Assembly: GCA_963774895.1 (NCBI GenBank)
Contig: CAVZGN010000001.1
Coordinates: 372,001 to 436,000 of the forward strand
Length of the DNA stretch: 64,000 nucleotides
Source: REEB76 sp963774895
Lineage (GTDB): Bacteria; Pseudomonadota; Gammaproteobacteria; Natronospirales; REEB76
Direction: 5' to 3'
A model generated the notes under the pieces. The model saw only the letters and a list, made by a program, of their open reading frames with translations, did not search any database and was not told where the DNA came from. Within the stretch, counting starts at the first letter, position 1; each line of letters starts with the position of its first letter. This document shows, in pieces, positions 52,870 to 62,641 of the stretch. A program made the position numbers and the translations under genes.

Positions 52870-53827
52870 TAGACCCTTGAGCAGCGCAAGCGACAGCCTG
52901 GGAGCGAGGTTGCGCAGCGCGCGTGAAGCGCGTGGCCTGTCGGTACATAAAGCTGCGCAGGAAATGCACGTCAGCGATGACATTATCGATGCCCTGGAAC
53001 AGGAGGATTTTGCCAGTTTGGGGGCTCCAATCTTCGTGCGTGGCCATTTGCGTAATTACGCACGGCTCCTGGGTTTACCCGAGGATGAAATTCTGGCCGC
53101 CGAGCACACGGCCGATAAACTCGAGTCGCCTCCGCTGATAACGCAGCAGCCGGGCGGGGCGCATGCTTTTGGACAACGATTTGCCATGCCGGTCATTTCC
53201 ATCATAGTCATGGTTTTGTTGCTAGTGCTGGGCGTGGTCTGGTGGCAGCATCGCCCTGCCGAACAATCAGCGGCGACGCTGGCGGAACACGCTATGAGTA
53301 CAACGCCGCAACCGGTGATGCCGGCGACGCCCGCCGCGGCTTCGATGTCTCCAGGTGCATCCGCAAGCAGGCCTGTCAGCATTCCGGAAACCTCTACACA
53401 GAAACCCAAAGAGAAGCAGCATCGTGAAGCAGCGTCCGCTCCCATGGCGCAGGTCGAGCAAACGCCTACGCTAACGTCAACGGCGATGTCCGGAGCGCCT
53501 AACAATGATGTGCAGCTATCCTCGAATTCGGCAGTTACAGTCCCTCATTTACAGCATATCCTCCATGCTCAATTCAACCTGACACAGTCTTCGTGGGTAG
53601 AAGTGTATGACGCAAGCGGCAAGCGGCTGTATTACGGCCTGGCTCGGGCTGGGGATACACTCAATGTATTCGGTGCCGGACCGCTGCAGGTATTTCTCGG
53701 CAATGCGCCGGGCGTGAGCGTAGATATGAATGGCGCGGTCTTCAATCTCGCGCCATTCATACATCCAGACAATACTGCGCGTTTTCACCTGGGTGAAACC
53801 GCAAACAACAGCGGCCCAGCCGGCTGA
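52850..53827 (+). CDS. rodZ: Cell-shape protein RodZ
   Basis: 325 aa. N-terminal helix-turn-helix (LGARLRSAREARGLSVHKAA, DIIDALEQEDFASLGAPIFV) that binds MreB, a transmembrane helix near 115-132 (ISIIVMVLLLVLGVVWW), a Pro/Ser/Thr-rich periplasmic linker, and a C-terminal DUF4115 domain (NLTQSSWVEVYDASGKRLYY). Its start lies within pilF. ispG, which often follows rodZ in this group, is absent here; hisS comes next. Confidence 0.93.
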   Translation: MRETQANRPLSSASDSLGARLRSAREARGLSVHKAAQEMHVSDDIIDALEQEDFASLGAPIFVRGHLRNYARLLGLPEDEILAAEHTADKLESPPLITQQPGGAHAFGQRFAMPVISIIVMVLLLVLGVVWWQHRPAEQSAATLAEHAMSTTPQPVMPATPAAASMSPGASASRPVSIPETSTQKPKEKQHREAASAPMAQVEQTPTLTSTAMSGAPNNDVQLSSNSAVTVPHLQHILHAQFNLTQSSWVEVYDASGKRLYYGLARAGDTLNVFGAGPLQVFLGNAPGVSVDMNGAVFNLAPFIHPDNTARFHLGETANNSGPAG

Positions 53828-53864
53828 CAGGCCAGGCCGTCAGTAATCAACTCGGGGTGGATGC

Positions 53865-55136
53865 TTGACGAAACAGATCGAGCCCATTAGAGGCATGAAT
53901 GACGTTTTGCCGGAGGCAACTCCGCGCTGGCAATACCTGGAGAGCGTGACGCGCTCGGTGCTGGGGGCGTACGGTTATCAGGAAATCCGGGTACCGGTCG
54001 TCGAGAGGACTGAACTGTTTGCGCGCTCTATCGGAGAAGTCACGGACATCGTCGAAAAGGAGATGTATACCTTTGAAGATCGCAATGGCGAGAGTCTGAG
54101 CCTGCGTCCCGAAGCCACCGCCGGCATGGTGCGTGCGGGCATCAGCCATGGGCTCCTATATAATCAGGTACAGCGCCTATGGTCTTCAGGCCCGATGTTC
54201 CGGTATGAACGGCCACAAAAAGGCCGCTATCGCCAGTTTTACCAGATCGATGTAGAAGCCTACGGACTGCCCGGACCGGATATCGATGCCGAGTTGATCG
54301 TGATGCTGGCGCGGCTATGGGAAAAACTTGAAATCAACGCGCTTGAGTTGCAGATAAATTCCCTGGGAACTCCCGAAACCCGTGTGTCATACCGCACCCA
54401 GTTGCTGGAATACTTGCGGGTCCACGCGCAACAGCTTGATGATGATAGTCGCCGCCGGCTTGCTACCAACCCGATGCGGATACTGGACAGCAAGGATGCC
54501 AACACGCGTAAAGTTGTGGAACATGCCCCCAACTTGCTGGATCACCTGGATGATGAATCGCGTGTGCATTTCACTGAACTCAAGCATATGTTGGATGCCG
54601 CTGGGGTAAAATATGCGATCAATCCACGTCTGGTGCGTGGATTGGATTACTATTCGCGCACCGTGTTCGAGTGGGTAACGACACGCTTAGGTGCCCAAGA
54701 CGCGGTTTGTTCCGGCGGGCGTTACGACGGGCTGGTGGCGCATTTGGGCGGTAAGCCCACTCCGGCGATCGGTTTTGCCATAGGCGTGGAACGGCTGGTG
54801 GCACTCATGGAGGTGGAGGGTGTCCCCATACCGGACAGTTCGCCGCATGCCTATCTTGTAAGGGTCGGCGCCCAGGCACAAACCGCAGGGCTGCAACTGG
54901 CGGAACAACTGCGAGAAGCACTGCCACGGCTCCGTTTGATCATGGATTGCAGTGGTGGCGGTTTTGCAAACCAGCTGAAACGTGCTGATAAAAGTGGTGC
55001 GCGTGTAGCCTTGGTTCTGGGTGACGACGAGGTCAGGGCCAGCCAAGTAGGATTCAAGCCCCTGCGCAACTCTGCCGAGCAGGTGAATGTAGCCTGGGAT
55101 GCAATCGCCGCACGCCTTGCCCCTTGGCTGGAATAA
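53865..55136 (+). CDS. hisS: Histidyl-tRNA synthetase
   Basis: 423 aa from TTG 53865, six bases after CGGGGTGG. Class II motifs: MNDVLPEATPRWQYLE near the start, LRPEATAGMVRA (motif 2), QRLWSSGPMFRYERPQKGRYRQF, and motif 3 PAIGFAIGVERLV. A C-terminal anticodon domain is present (about 325-420). Charges tRNA-His. TTG start is the only in-frame choice at this position. yfgM follows by 48 bases. Confidence 0.97.
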   Translation: MTKQIEPIRGMNDVLPEATPRWQYLESVTRSVLGAYGYQEIRVPVVERTELFARSIGEVTDIVEKEMYTFEDRNGESLSLRPEATAGMVRAGISHGLLYNQVQRLWSSGPMFRYERPQKGRYRQFYQIDVEAYGLPGPDIDAELIVMLARLWEKLEINALELQINSLGTPETRVSYRTQLLEYLRVHAQQLDDDSRRRLATNPMRILDSKDANTRKVVEHAPNLLDHLDDESRVHFTELKHMLDAAGVKYAINPRLVRGLDYYSRTVFEWVTTRLGAQDAVCSGGRYDGLVAHLGGKPTPAIGFAIGVERLVALMEVEGVPIPDSSPHAYLVRVGAQAQTAGLQLAEQLREALPRLRLIMDCSGGGFANQLKRADKSGARVALVLGDDEVRASQVGFKPLRNSAEQVNVAWDAIAARLAPWLE

Positions 55137-55184
55137 TCATTATCAATATGCGCAGCGGCGCGTTTCGTAATTCAGGAGTGCAGT

Positions 55185-55877
55185 GTGGACGAGTTTCTTT
55201 CAGATAAAGAGCAAGTAGAGCGCCTGAAGAAATGGTGGCTGGAAAATTACAAATCTATTTTGGCTGGCGTTATCATCGCGGCAGCCATCATTTTCGGATG
55301 GCGTTGGTGGCAGCATCGTACGCAGGTGCGCAGCCTGACCGCTTCGATGATGTACAACCAGATGGGCGCCGTGCTGGCCGCCAATAATGGGCCGCCGGCC
55401 TTGAAAATCGCCAACGAATTGATCGACAACTACAGCGATACTCCCTATGCGTCTCAGGCGGCCCTGACCATGGCCCAGCATGATATCGGCATGGATAAAC
55501 CCGATGATGCCATGCAGATGTTTACCTGGGTCGTCAATCACAGCAAAGATGACGGGCTCAAGCTGCTGGCAAACCTGCGGTTGGCACGCGTCAAATTGAT
55601 GGTGGGCGATCCGCAGGCAGCCCTAGATGTGCTTGCGCGTATGCAGCCAGGTGGGTTCGCGGCACTCTATGATGATCTGCGCGGCGATGCCTATTTGAAG
55701 CTCGGCCAGGCCGATAAAGCCCGTACAGCTTACCAGCAGGCCTTGAGCCTATGGACAGTGGATATGGGTGATAAATCCCTGGTGCAGATGAAGCTGGATA
55801 GCTTGACTCAAACACCGGTTACCACGCTCACCAAGACACCGGTGGCAGGCACACATTCAGGGGCGAGCAAACTTTGA
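55185..55877 (+). CDS. yfgM: YfgM family periplasmic TPR protein (SecYEG ancillary)
   Basis: 230 aa from GTG 55185. Opening DEFLSDKEQVERLKKWWLEN, membrane helix LAGVIIAAAIIFGWRWWQ (about 25-43), then a YfgM/TPR-type domain with LKIANELIDNYSDTPYASQA and LRGDAYLKLGQADKARTAYQ. Sits in the inner membrane with the Sec translocon and periplasmic chaperones. It overlaps bamB by four bases (TTGA). Confidence 0.9.
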   Translation: MDEFLSDKEQVERLKKWWLENYKSILAGVIIAAAIIFGWRWWQHRTQVRSLTASMMYNQMGAVLAANNGPPALKIANELIDNYSDTPYASQAALTMAQHDIGMDKPDDAMQMFTWVVNHSKDDGLKLLANLRLARVKLMVGDPQAALDVLARMQPGGFAALYDDLRGDAYLKLGQADKARTAYQQALSLWTVDMGDKSLVQMKLDSLTQTPVTTLTKTPVAGTHSGASKL

Positions 55878-57019
55878 ATAAATTCATTGCCTTCGCAACC
55901 GCCGCCTTGCTGCTCGCGGCCTGTGCCAGCAGTAACATCGAGCCGCCGGCACCGCTGGTTAAATTCACGCCCAAGCTGGAGGTGGAACGGGTATGGAGTA
56001 CATCCGTAGGATCTGCGGATGCGATTCTGCGTCTGGCTATCGCGCCTGCCAATAATGGCACCAACGTCTATGCGGCTGCGCACAGCGGCTTGGTTTATGC
56101 TTTTGCACTCCAGGATGGTCATAGACTCTGGAGAGTTAATACAAAACTGCCGATATCGGCCGGACCGGGTGTTGGGCAGGGAATAGTGGTCGTGGGCGCC
56201 AGTGACGGTACGCTAGCCGCACTCAGCGCAATCAACGGCAAGCAGCTATGGAAGACCGATATCAATGGCTATATTATCGCCAGCCCAGCTGTGAGCCAAT
56301 CGGCTGTCATAGCCTATACATCCGATGGCCATATCATAGCCGTGTCGCCAGTCACCGGGCAGCAACTCTGGAGTGTATCCCACGATGTACCGAATCTATC
56401 GTTGCGCGGGGCGTCACCGCCGGTGATATCTGGAGATTTGCTGTTGCAGGGACTGGACACCGGTCAGCTAGTGGCACTCAACCTGGCTGACGGCAGTCAG
56501 CGTTGGATTGCCACTATCTCTACGCCCAAGGGCAACAATGACCTCTCTAGACTTGTGGACCTGGATGGCGTATTGGCAGTGGACAGTGACAATATTTATG
56601 CCGTGAATTACCAAGGACGAATAGTGGATGCAGCCAGGGATACCGGTCAAATTCTGTGGTCACGGGACATGTCCAGTTATACCGGTGTGAGCGAAGATGA
56701 TACGCAAATATATGTGACCGACATGCATAGCGCTGTCTGGGCATTGGATAAGAACACCGGTGTGCCGGTATGGACACAGCCCGCCATGCGCGCACGTTAT
56801 CTAACGGTGCCGGTGCCGTATGCCGATACCGTTGTAGCTGGTGATCTTAAGGGATATTTGCATTTCCTGTCCAAGACGGACGGCAGCATAGTGGCGCGTG
56901 TGAGTCTGGGTAGCGATCCGATTCTGGCGCCACCGATCGTGGCGAATGGTTTGCTGGTGGTGCTGACGACCGCGGGTAAACTGGCGGCTTACAAATTTGC
57001 ACCACGCAGCCAACAGTAA
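55874..57019 (+). CDS. bamB: Outer membrane assembly lipoprotein BamB
   Basis: 381 aa from TTG 55874. Signal peptide with lipobox LLAAC (ATAALLLAACASSNIEPP). Beta-propeller of PQQ-like repeats: GLVYAFALQDGHRLWRVNT, GTLAALSAINGKQLWKTDI, GHIIAVSPVTGQQLWSVSH, ALDKNTGVPVWTQ. BamB works with BamA in beta-barrel insertion. Coupled to yfgM upstream; der follows after a repeat-rich gap. Confidence 0.94.
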   Translation: MNKFIAFATAALLLAACASSNIEPPAPLVKFTPKLEVERVWSTSVGSADAILRLAIAPANNGTNVYAAAHSGLVYAFALQDGHRLWRVNTKLPISAGPGVGQGIVVVGASDGTLAALSAINGKQLWKTDINGYIIASPAVSQSAVIAYTSDGHIIAVSPVTGQQLWSVSHDVPNLSLRGASPPVISGDLLLQGLDTGQLVALNLADGSQRWIATISTPKGNNDLSRLVDLDGVLAVDSDNIYAVNYQGRIVDAARDTGQILWSRDMSSYTGVSEDDTQIYVTDMHSAVWALDKNTGVPVWTQPAMRARYLTVPVPYADTVVAGDLKGYLHFLSKTDGSIVARVSLGSDPILAPPIVANGLLVVLTTAGKLAAYKFAPRSQQ

Positions 57020-57029
57020 CCACGGTTAT

Positions 57030-57200
57030 CGGTGTTAATGTCCCTTTCGGGGAGAAATCCCTCGCCTTCAGGCGAAGCAAGTGCGAGGCGGTGTCCGCGC
57101 GAGCGGACACCAGTCCGAACCCTCGCCCCGCGAGGGGAGAGGGGAGGAATTCAAGTCGGCTTCCAGCCACCACCCGCAAACCCCTCGCCTTACAGGTGAG
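57030..57200. repeat. Repeat-rich gap between bamB and der
   Basis: Contains a perfect hairpin GGTGTCCGC-GCGA-GCGGACACC (57090-57111) and several CTCGCC/GGCGAG inverted units (CCTCGCCTTCAGGCGAAG, CTCGCCCCGCGAGGGGAG). No frame looks coding. It is intergenic repeat sequence of the kind also present near 4800 and 44160. Confidence 0.5.
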
Positions 57201-57244
57201 GATTGTTTAGTCCGTTACTTCACCGGCGGAGAACCACCGCGGGT

Positions 57245-58657
57245 ATGGATTCCAACATGTTGCCTGTCATCGCGCTCGTCGGTCGCCCCAATGTGGGCAA
57301 ATCCACACTCTTCAATCTGCTGACGCGTTCCCGTGATGCGCTGGTGGCGGATGTGCCGGGGCTCACCCGTGACCGCCAGTATGGTTTCGGAAAACTGGGA
57401 CCGCGGCCGTATGTGGTTGTGGATACCGGCGGCCTGGACGGCACCGATGTGGGCCTCATGGGACAGATGGCCAAGCAGACCCTGAAGGCGTTCGGCGAAT
57501 CCCATGCCGCTATCCTGTTGGTGGACGGGCGCGCGGGACTGAATGCTGCCGATCAGGCCATTGTGCAGCAGCTGCGGCGCGCTGGCAAGCCACTGTATGT
57601 CGCCGTCAACAAAACCGAAGGCCTGCCGACTGATGTGGTCACTGGCGAATTTCATGCGCTCGGCCTCGGTCAGCCGTTCGCCATCGCGGCTGCCCATGGA
57701 AGCGGCGTCGAAGCACTCATCGAGACAGTTCTGGAGCAGTTACCTGCGGACACTGACCAGCCACCGGAGGACGATGCGCGCATCCAGGTGGCCGTCATCG
57801 GCCGGCCAAATGTCGGCAAATCCACGCTCATCAATCGCCTGCTGGGTGAGGAACGGCTGGTCACCTTCGATCAACCCGGCACTACCCGCGACAGCATCTA
57901 CGTGCCTTTCGAGTGCGACGGCCGTGCTTATATGCTCATCGATACCGCCGGCGTACGCCGGCGTGCACGCGTGAGTGACAAGCTGGAGAAATTCAGCATC
58001 GTCAAGACCTTGCAGGCCATCGATCGTGCTCAGGTTGTCATCGTGCTGCTGGATGCCAGCGAAGGCATTACCGAACAGGATGCCTCGTTGCTGGGCTTGG
58101 CTTTGGACCGTGGCCGCGCCTTGGTGTTGGCGGTCAACAAATGGGATGGTCTGGACAAAGACCAACGCAACAATGTACGAAGGCTGATGGATCTGAAACT
58201 TCCATTCCTGGATTTCGCTCGTGTGCATTTCATCTCGGCGCTGCACGGCAGCGGTGTCGGCGAGGTGATGGATTCAGTGAACCGCGCGCATGCGGCCGCT
58301 AACCGGGAAATGTCCACACCGGAACTTACGCGTGTGCTGGAGGCCGCCGTGGTGCAACATCAGCCCTCGATAGTACGTGGCCGGCGTATCCGGCTGCGCT
58401 ACGCCCATCAGGGTGGGCGCAATCCACCGGTGATTGTGATACATGGCAACCAGACAGACGAAGTACCAGATACCTATCGCCGCTATCTGGAAGGTACATT
58501 CCGCGACACTTTCGATCTATACGGTACGCCGGTACGTATCGAGTTCCGCACCGGCAAGAATCCCTATGCGGAACGCCGCAAGAAGCTCACGCCCAAGAAA
58601 GCCATGGTGGCGCGCCGCCAGCGGCGCATAGCACGCGGTCGCAAGCCAAAAAAATAG
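57245..58657 (+). CDS. der: Ribosome biogenesis GTPase Der (EngA)
   Basis: About 470 aa from ATG 57245 (GGCGGAG upstream), or 466 from ATG 57257, where the common MLPVIALVGRPNVGKS start lies. Two G domains, each with GRPNVGKST (near the start and about residue 186), DTGG/DTAG switch II and NKxxG/NKWD specificity motifs, then a C-terminal KH-like domain. Acts in 50S subunit assembly. It ends in a basic tail RRQRRIARGRKPKK. Confidence 0.97.
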   Translation: MDSNMLPVIALVGRPNVGKSTLFNLLTRSRDALVADVPGLTRDRQYGFGKLGPRPYVVVDTGGLDGTDVGLMGQMAKQTLKAFGESHAAILLVDGRAGLNAADQAIVQQLRRAGKPLYVAVNKTEGLPTDVVTGEFHALGLGQPFAIAAAHGSGVEALIETVLEQLPADTDQPPEDDARIQVAVIGRPNVGKSTLINRLLGEERLVTFDQPGTTRDSIYVPFECDGRAYMLIDTAGVRRRARVSDKLEKFSIVKTLQAIDRAQVVIVLLDASEGITEQDASLLGLALDRGRALVLAVNKWDGLDKDQRNNVRRLMDLKLPFLDFARVHFISALHGSGVGEVMDSVNRAHAAANREMSTPELTRVLEAAVVQHQPSIVRGRRIRLRYAHQGGRNPPVIVIHGNQTDEVPDTYRRYLEGTFRDTFDLYGTPVRIEFRTGKNPYAERRKKLTPKKAMVARRQRRIARGRKPKK

Positions 58658-58675
58658 CCTGGGGTTATCAGGCTA
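58655..58675 (-). terminator. Terminator between der and slyD
   Basis: TAGCCTG, loop, CAGGCTA hairpin flanked by seven A on the + side, i.e. a T-tract for transcripts coming from slyD on the minus strand. It overlaps the der stop codon. Confidence 0.65.
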
Positions 58676-58698
58676 TCTCTGCACCAGCAGCGTGCTGA

Positions 58699-59181
58699 TC
58701 AGTGATGATGGCCGCCTGCGCCATGTACATGGCCATGCGCCAGTTCCTCGTGGGTAGCTGCACGTACTCCGACTATATTCACATCGAAGTTAAGGGTCTT
58801 GCCTGCCAGTGGGTGGTTGGCATCCACCGTGACATGTTTAGAATCCACTGCGGTCACCGTCACGGTATGTTCGCCGTGTTCGGCTTCCGCATGGAAGCGC
58901 ATGCCGGGTTTGATCTCATTTTTTGCATCGAACATATTGCGTGGCACTTTTTGGCTCAAGGCTTCGTTGCGTGGACCGTAGCCCTTCTCGGGCGGCACGC
59001 TGACCTTGATCGAATCACCCGCGCGCTTGCCTTCGAGCGCTTGCTCCAGCCCGGCGATGATATTGCCGGAGCCATGCAGGTAATCCAGGGGTTTCTGGCC
59101 CTTGGAACTGTCCAGGACAGTGCCGTCACTGTCGGTGAGGGTGTAATCGATGGAGACCACGGCGTCTTTGGTGATATGCAT
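58699..59181 (-). CDS. slyD: FKBP-type peptidyl-prolyl isomerase SlyD
   Basis: About 160 aa from ATG 59181 (MHITKDAVVSIDYTLTDSDG); an ATG at 59199 is also in frame. FKBP core DSSKGQKPLDYLHGSGNIIA and FEDAL-equivalent, with the insert-in-flap domain RNMFDAKNEIKPGMRF. The C-terminus is His-rich (HEELAHGHVHGAGGHHH), the nickel/metal-binding tail of SlyD. Chaperone-isomerase and nickel store. Confidence 0.95.
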   Translation of the reverse strand: MHITKDAVVSIDYTLTDSDGTVLDSSKGQKPLDYLHGSGNIIAGLEQALEGKRAGDSIKVSVPPEKGYGPRNEALSQKVPRNMFDAKNEIKPGMRFHAEAEHGEHTVTVTAVDSKHVTVDANHPLAGKTLNFDVNIVGVRAATHEELAHGHVHGAGGHHH

Positions 59182-59333
59182 GCAGATATCCCGGGGCATA
59201 AAAACGAGGGCGCATTCTACGCCGACCCGGGTTTGCTGGCCAGATAGAAAGCGATTGTCATGCAGCCATTCAGCGGTTAGAGTCAGTACCGCAGTAACTA
59301 TCCATAACCTCGTCCACTAGATATGCGTGATCC

Positions 59334-60260
59334 ATGATGGATTCCAGGCATCGACTGTGCTCCCTGTGGTTGGTGTTGGTAGCCGCTGCTGCCCTGGTGT
59401 GCTTCTGCGCCTGGCCAGCACCGGCAACACAGGCGTCCACACCGGCCGGCGACCGCGTACGGTCATGGCAGCATCCTAATCACGTTGTCATTGTGATCGA
59501 GGAGAACAAATCGTACTCAACCATCATCGGCAATGCGAATGCGCCATATATCAATGCGCTGGCAAAGCAAGGCATGTTGTTCACCGATATGCATGCGGTG
59601 ATGCATCCCAGTCTGCCGAATTACGTGGCGTTGTTCTCCGGGTCCACCTATGGGCTGACCGACGACTCCTGCCCACACGATTTCAGCGGGCCCAACCTCG
59701 CCACTGAACTACTGGCCAAGAAGCTCAGTTTCGCCATCTATTCGGAAGATCTACCCGAGACCGGTTTCAGCGGTTGCATCGGCAGCGGCGGATTGTATCG
59801 CCGCAAGCACAATCCGGTAGTCAACTGGCAAGTGGCCGGTCTGCCGGAATCACTCAATCGCCCATTCCGCGACTTCCCGCGGGATTATTCCAAACTACCG
59901 TACGTGGCGTTCGTGGTGCCCAATATGCAGAACGATATGCACGATGGCACCATCGCCCAGGGCGATGCCTGGCTTAAGGCAAACATGGGTCCCTATGCCG
60001 TATGGGCCAAGACGCACAACAGCCTGCTCATCATCATCTGGGATGAGAGCGATGCCAACAGCGTCAGCAACCAGATCCCGCTGATCATTATGGGCGCCGG
60101 CGTGAAACCGGGGCGCAATGCTCAATCTCTGGATCATTACGCCGTGCTACGCACCATCGAGGATATGTTTGGACTCAAGCCGCTCGGCCAAAGCGCTGTC
60201 GCGAGTCCCATCAGTGAGCAGGTGATTACAAAATCAACGGACGAGAAGTTCAATCCTTGA
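59334..60260 (+). CDS. Exported phosphoesterase family protein
   Basis: 308 aa. Signal peptide (LWLVLVAAAALVCFCAWPAPA). The body has the phosphoesterase/alkaline phosphatase-like core of acid phosphatases and phospholipase C: HVVIVIEENKSYSTIIGN, then AVMHPSLPNYVALFSG, SEDLPETGFSGCIGSG and IIIWDESDAN, which carry the metal-binding residues of the family. Likely periplasmic, releasing phosphate from organic esters. Its 3' end is convergent with, and overlaps by 11 bases, the dioxygenase gene. Confidence 0.87.
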   Translation: MMDSRHRLCSLWLVLVAAAALVCFCAWPAPATQASTPAGDRVRSWQHPNHVVIVIEENKSYSTIIGNANAPYINALAKQGMLFTDMHAVMHPSLPNYVALFSGSTYGLTDDSCPHDFSGPNLATELLAKKLSFAIYSEDLPETGFSGCIGSGGLYRRKHNPVVNWQVAGLPESLNRPFRDFPRDYSKLPYVAFVVPNMQNDMHDGTIAQGDAWLKANMGPYAVWAKTHNSLLIIIWDESDANSVSNQIPLIIMGAGVKPGRNAQSLDHYAVLRTIEDMFGLKPLGQSAVASPISEQVITKSTDEKFNP

Positions 60261-61023
60261 ATACGTAGGCGTCCATGCAGAGTGTGCGATCGAAGCTGTG
60301 ATGCAGGCGTGCCGCACGCTTTCCGCCGGCACCCAGGGCTACGAACAGCGGCAGGAGATGTTCTTCTGTGGGATGGTTGCGTTCCGCCTGGGGAGCGCGC
60401 CGGCGATAATCCAGCAGCGCTTCCTGATCGCCACGCATCAGTGCGTCATGCAGCCAGGCAGAAAATTCTTCATAAGCCTGGTGATCACCCGTCGGATGGA
60501 AATATTCACGCAGATTATGGGTAGCGCCGCCGCTGCCGATGATGAGTACTCCCTGGGTACGCAACGCTGCCAGTTCCCTGCCAATATTCAGATGATGTTC
60601 GGGGCCGAGCGCTGTCTGCAGCGACAGCTGCACAACCGGGATTTCGGCCTTGGGATACATGAGCATCAACGGTACCCAGGCACCATGGTCCAGGCCGCGG
60701 GTGGGATCGATACCGGCCTCGCTATCAAGTAACCTCGTGACTTTTTCCGCAAGCATCCGGTTTCCGGATGCTGGATAGCGCAACGCGTAGAGTGGCTCGG
60801 AGAATCCATAGAAATCGTGGAGGGTCTGCGGTCGTTCCGTGCCCGTGATGCGGGGTGCGGCCGTATCCCAGTGGGCGGAAATTACCAGGATGGCTTTTGG
60901 TGTGAGTAGCGAGTCGCCCAAATTCTTGAGGAAGGCATGTGCCTGATTGGCGGCGTCCAACGCCAGCATGGGGGAGCCATGGGATAAAAACAGGCTGGGT
61001 AATCTCGTTTCAGTCATAGGCAT
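60250..61023 (-). CDS. Extradiol ring-cleavage dioxygenase (DODA/LigB type)
   Basis: About 257 aa from ATG 61023; 61056 is an alternative start. Family landmarks: SLFLSHGSPMLALD, ILVISAHWDTAAPRITG, GLDHGAWVPLMLMYPKAEIP, and SGGATHNLREY; the His of these segments form the non-haem iron site. Class III extradiol dioxygenases of the 4,5-DOPA (YgiD) group. In bacteria the natural substrate is mostly unknown. It is followed on the same strand, 57 bases ahead, by emrB. Confidence 0.92.
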   Translation of the reverse strand: MPMTETRLPSLFLSHGSPMLALDAANQAHAFLKNLGDSLLTPKAILVISAHWDTAAPRITGTERPQTLHDFYGFSEPLYALRYPASGNRMLAEKVTRLLDSEAGIDPTRGLDHGAWVPLMLMYPKAEIPVVQLSLQTALGPEHHLNIGRELAALRTQGVLIIGSGGATHNLREYFHPTGDHQAYEEFSAWLHDALMRGDQEALLDYRRRAPQAERNHPTEEHLLPLFVALGAGGKRAARLHHSFDRTLCMDAYVFKD

Positions 61024-61079
61024 ATTAGCGGCCTCGCGCGACGCAAGTCGGCCCATGGAATCCGGGATATCCGCTGCGC

Positions 61080-62630
61080 TTACTCCATGGCCATGGCGGG
61101 TTGCGCCTTGGCTGGCTGGGGAGCGTATCTCGGTCGACGCATCAGAAACACCAATGGGATTGCCACCAGGCTCAATATCATCATCAACTTGAAGTCGTTG
61201 TTGAAACTGATCATGGCCGCCTGTTGGGTCACCCAGCCGTTGATGATGGCCAGGTCATGTGGATTGTACAGGCTCAGTTGCGAGGCCGATGGTGACAGCT
61301 GCATGGCGTCGTTGTACGCATTGATATGCGCTCCCAGCACCTGGTGGTTGATCTGGGTATTACGGCTCAGGAGCGTGAAAGCCACAGAGATGCCGACGCT
61401 GCCGCCCACGTTACGCACCAGGTTATAGACACCGGTGCCTTCGGTACGCATCTCCGCCGGCAGGGTGGAAAACGCCATGGTCATGAGCGGTACCATCACC
61501 TGACCCATGCCCAGTCCCTGGACAAATCCTGTCCAGGTGATGGTCCAGACATCAATGCTGGTATCGAAATGGCTCATGTAATACATGGACAGGGCCATGA
61601 TGCCCAGGCCCATGCTCATGTTGATGCGCGGATCGATGCGGGTGGACATACGTCCCACGACAATCATCGACAGCATGGTGCCGATACCGCGAGGCATGAG
61701 CACCAGGCCGGTAACGATGACCGGATAATCCAGCAGATTCTGCATGAATGGCGGGATCAGCGACATGATGGAAAACAGGCTGATGAACACCACGAACCCG
61801 ATGGCGTTGCCGAGCACGAAATTGCGGTCCTTGAACAATTTCGGTTCGATGTAAGGATGCTCTTCGGCGGTCATATGGATGAAAAACAGCCACAAGCCGA
61901 TCAGCACCAGCCCGAATTCGATGATGATCTCGGCCGAGTTGAACCAGTCCTGGCGTTCGCCCCGGTCCAGCATCATCTGCAGGGCGCCGATGGCTAAACT
62001 CATGAACAGGAAGCCCCAGCCGTCAAACGTGCGTATCTTGTTGATCACCGTCTCATGCACATAGGCGAGCGTCATGAGCACCGCCAGAATGCCGATGGGG
62101 ATATTGATGAAAAACACCCAGCGCCAGGAATAGTATTCGGTGAGGTAGCCACCGACAGTCGGACCCAGGATCGGGCCCAGCATGATGCCGACACCGAAGA
62201 TCGCCATGGCCATGCCGTGTTTCTCGCGCGGATAACTATCCAGCAGGATGGCCTGGGAGATCGGCACCATGGAGGCGCCGAACAGACCCTGCAGCACCCG
62301 TAGCAGCACCATCTCGGTCAGCGAGGTGGCGGTGCCGCACAGGAATGAGGCGATCACGAAACCCACCATGCTGATCAGGTAGATGCGTTTCCTGCCGAAG
62401 TGGCCCGCCAGCCAGCCTGTGGGCGGTGTCATGATGGCGGCGCCCACGATATAAGATGTGAGTACCCAGGATATCTGGTCCTGTGTGGCCGACAGCGTAC
62501 CCTGCATGTTGGGCAGCGCCACATTGGCGATAGTGGTATCCAGCACCTGCATGAGCGTGCCCAGCATCACCGCGATGGTGATGAGTGCCGTGTGCTGTTT
62601 TTGGTCAGCCGGTTTGGGAAAATAGTTCAT
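61080..62630 (-). CDS. emrB: MFS multidrug efflux transporter EmrB (DHA2 family)
   Basis: 516 aa, 14 membrane helices. Landmarks: ALITIAVMLGTLMQVLDTTI ANV at the start, the motif ISWVLTSYIVGAAIMTPPTG, GHFGRKRIYL and FGASMVPISQAILLDSYPRE. Inner-membrane proton-driven pump of the EmrAB-TolC tripartite exporter. emrA is 11 bases upstream in the operon. Confidence 0.95.
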   Translation of the reverse strand: MNYFPKPADQKQHTALITIAVMLGTLMQVLDTTIANVALPNMQGTLSATQDQISWVLTSYIVGAAIMTPPTGWLAGHFGRKRIYLISMVGFVIASFLCGTATSLTEMVLLRVLQGLFGASMVPISQAILLDSYPREKHGMAMAIFGVGIMLGPILGPTVGGYLTEYYSWRWVFFINIPIGILAVLMTLAYVHETVINKIRTFDGWGFLFMSLAIGALQMMLDRGERQDWFNSAEIIIEFGLVLIGLWLFFIHMTAEEHPYIEPKLFKDRNFVLGNAIGFVVFISLFSIMSLIPPFMQNLLDYPVIVTGLVLMPRGIGTMLSMIVVGRMSTRIDPRINMSMGLGIMALSMYYMSHFDTSIDVWTITWTGFVQGLGMGQVMVPLMTMAFSTLPAEMRTEGTGVYNLVRNVGGSVGISVAFTLLSRNTQINHQVLGAHINAYNDAMQLSPSASQLSLYNPHDLAIINGWVTQQAAMISFNNDFKLMMILSLVAIPLVFLMRRPRYAPQPAKAQPAMAME

Positions 62631-62641
62631 GCTCGCCGTTA

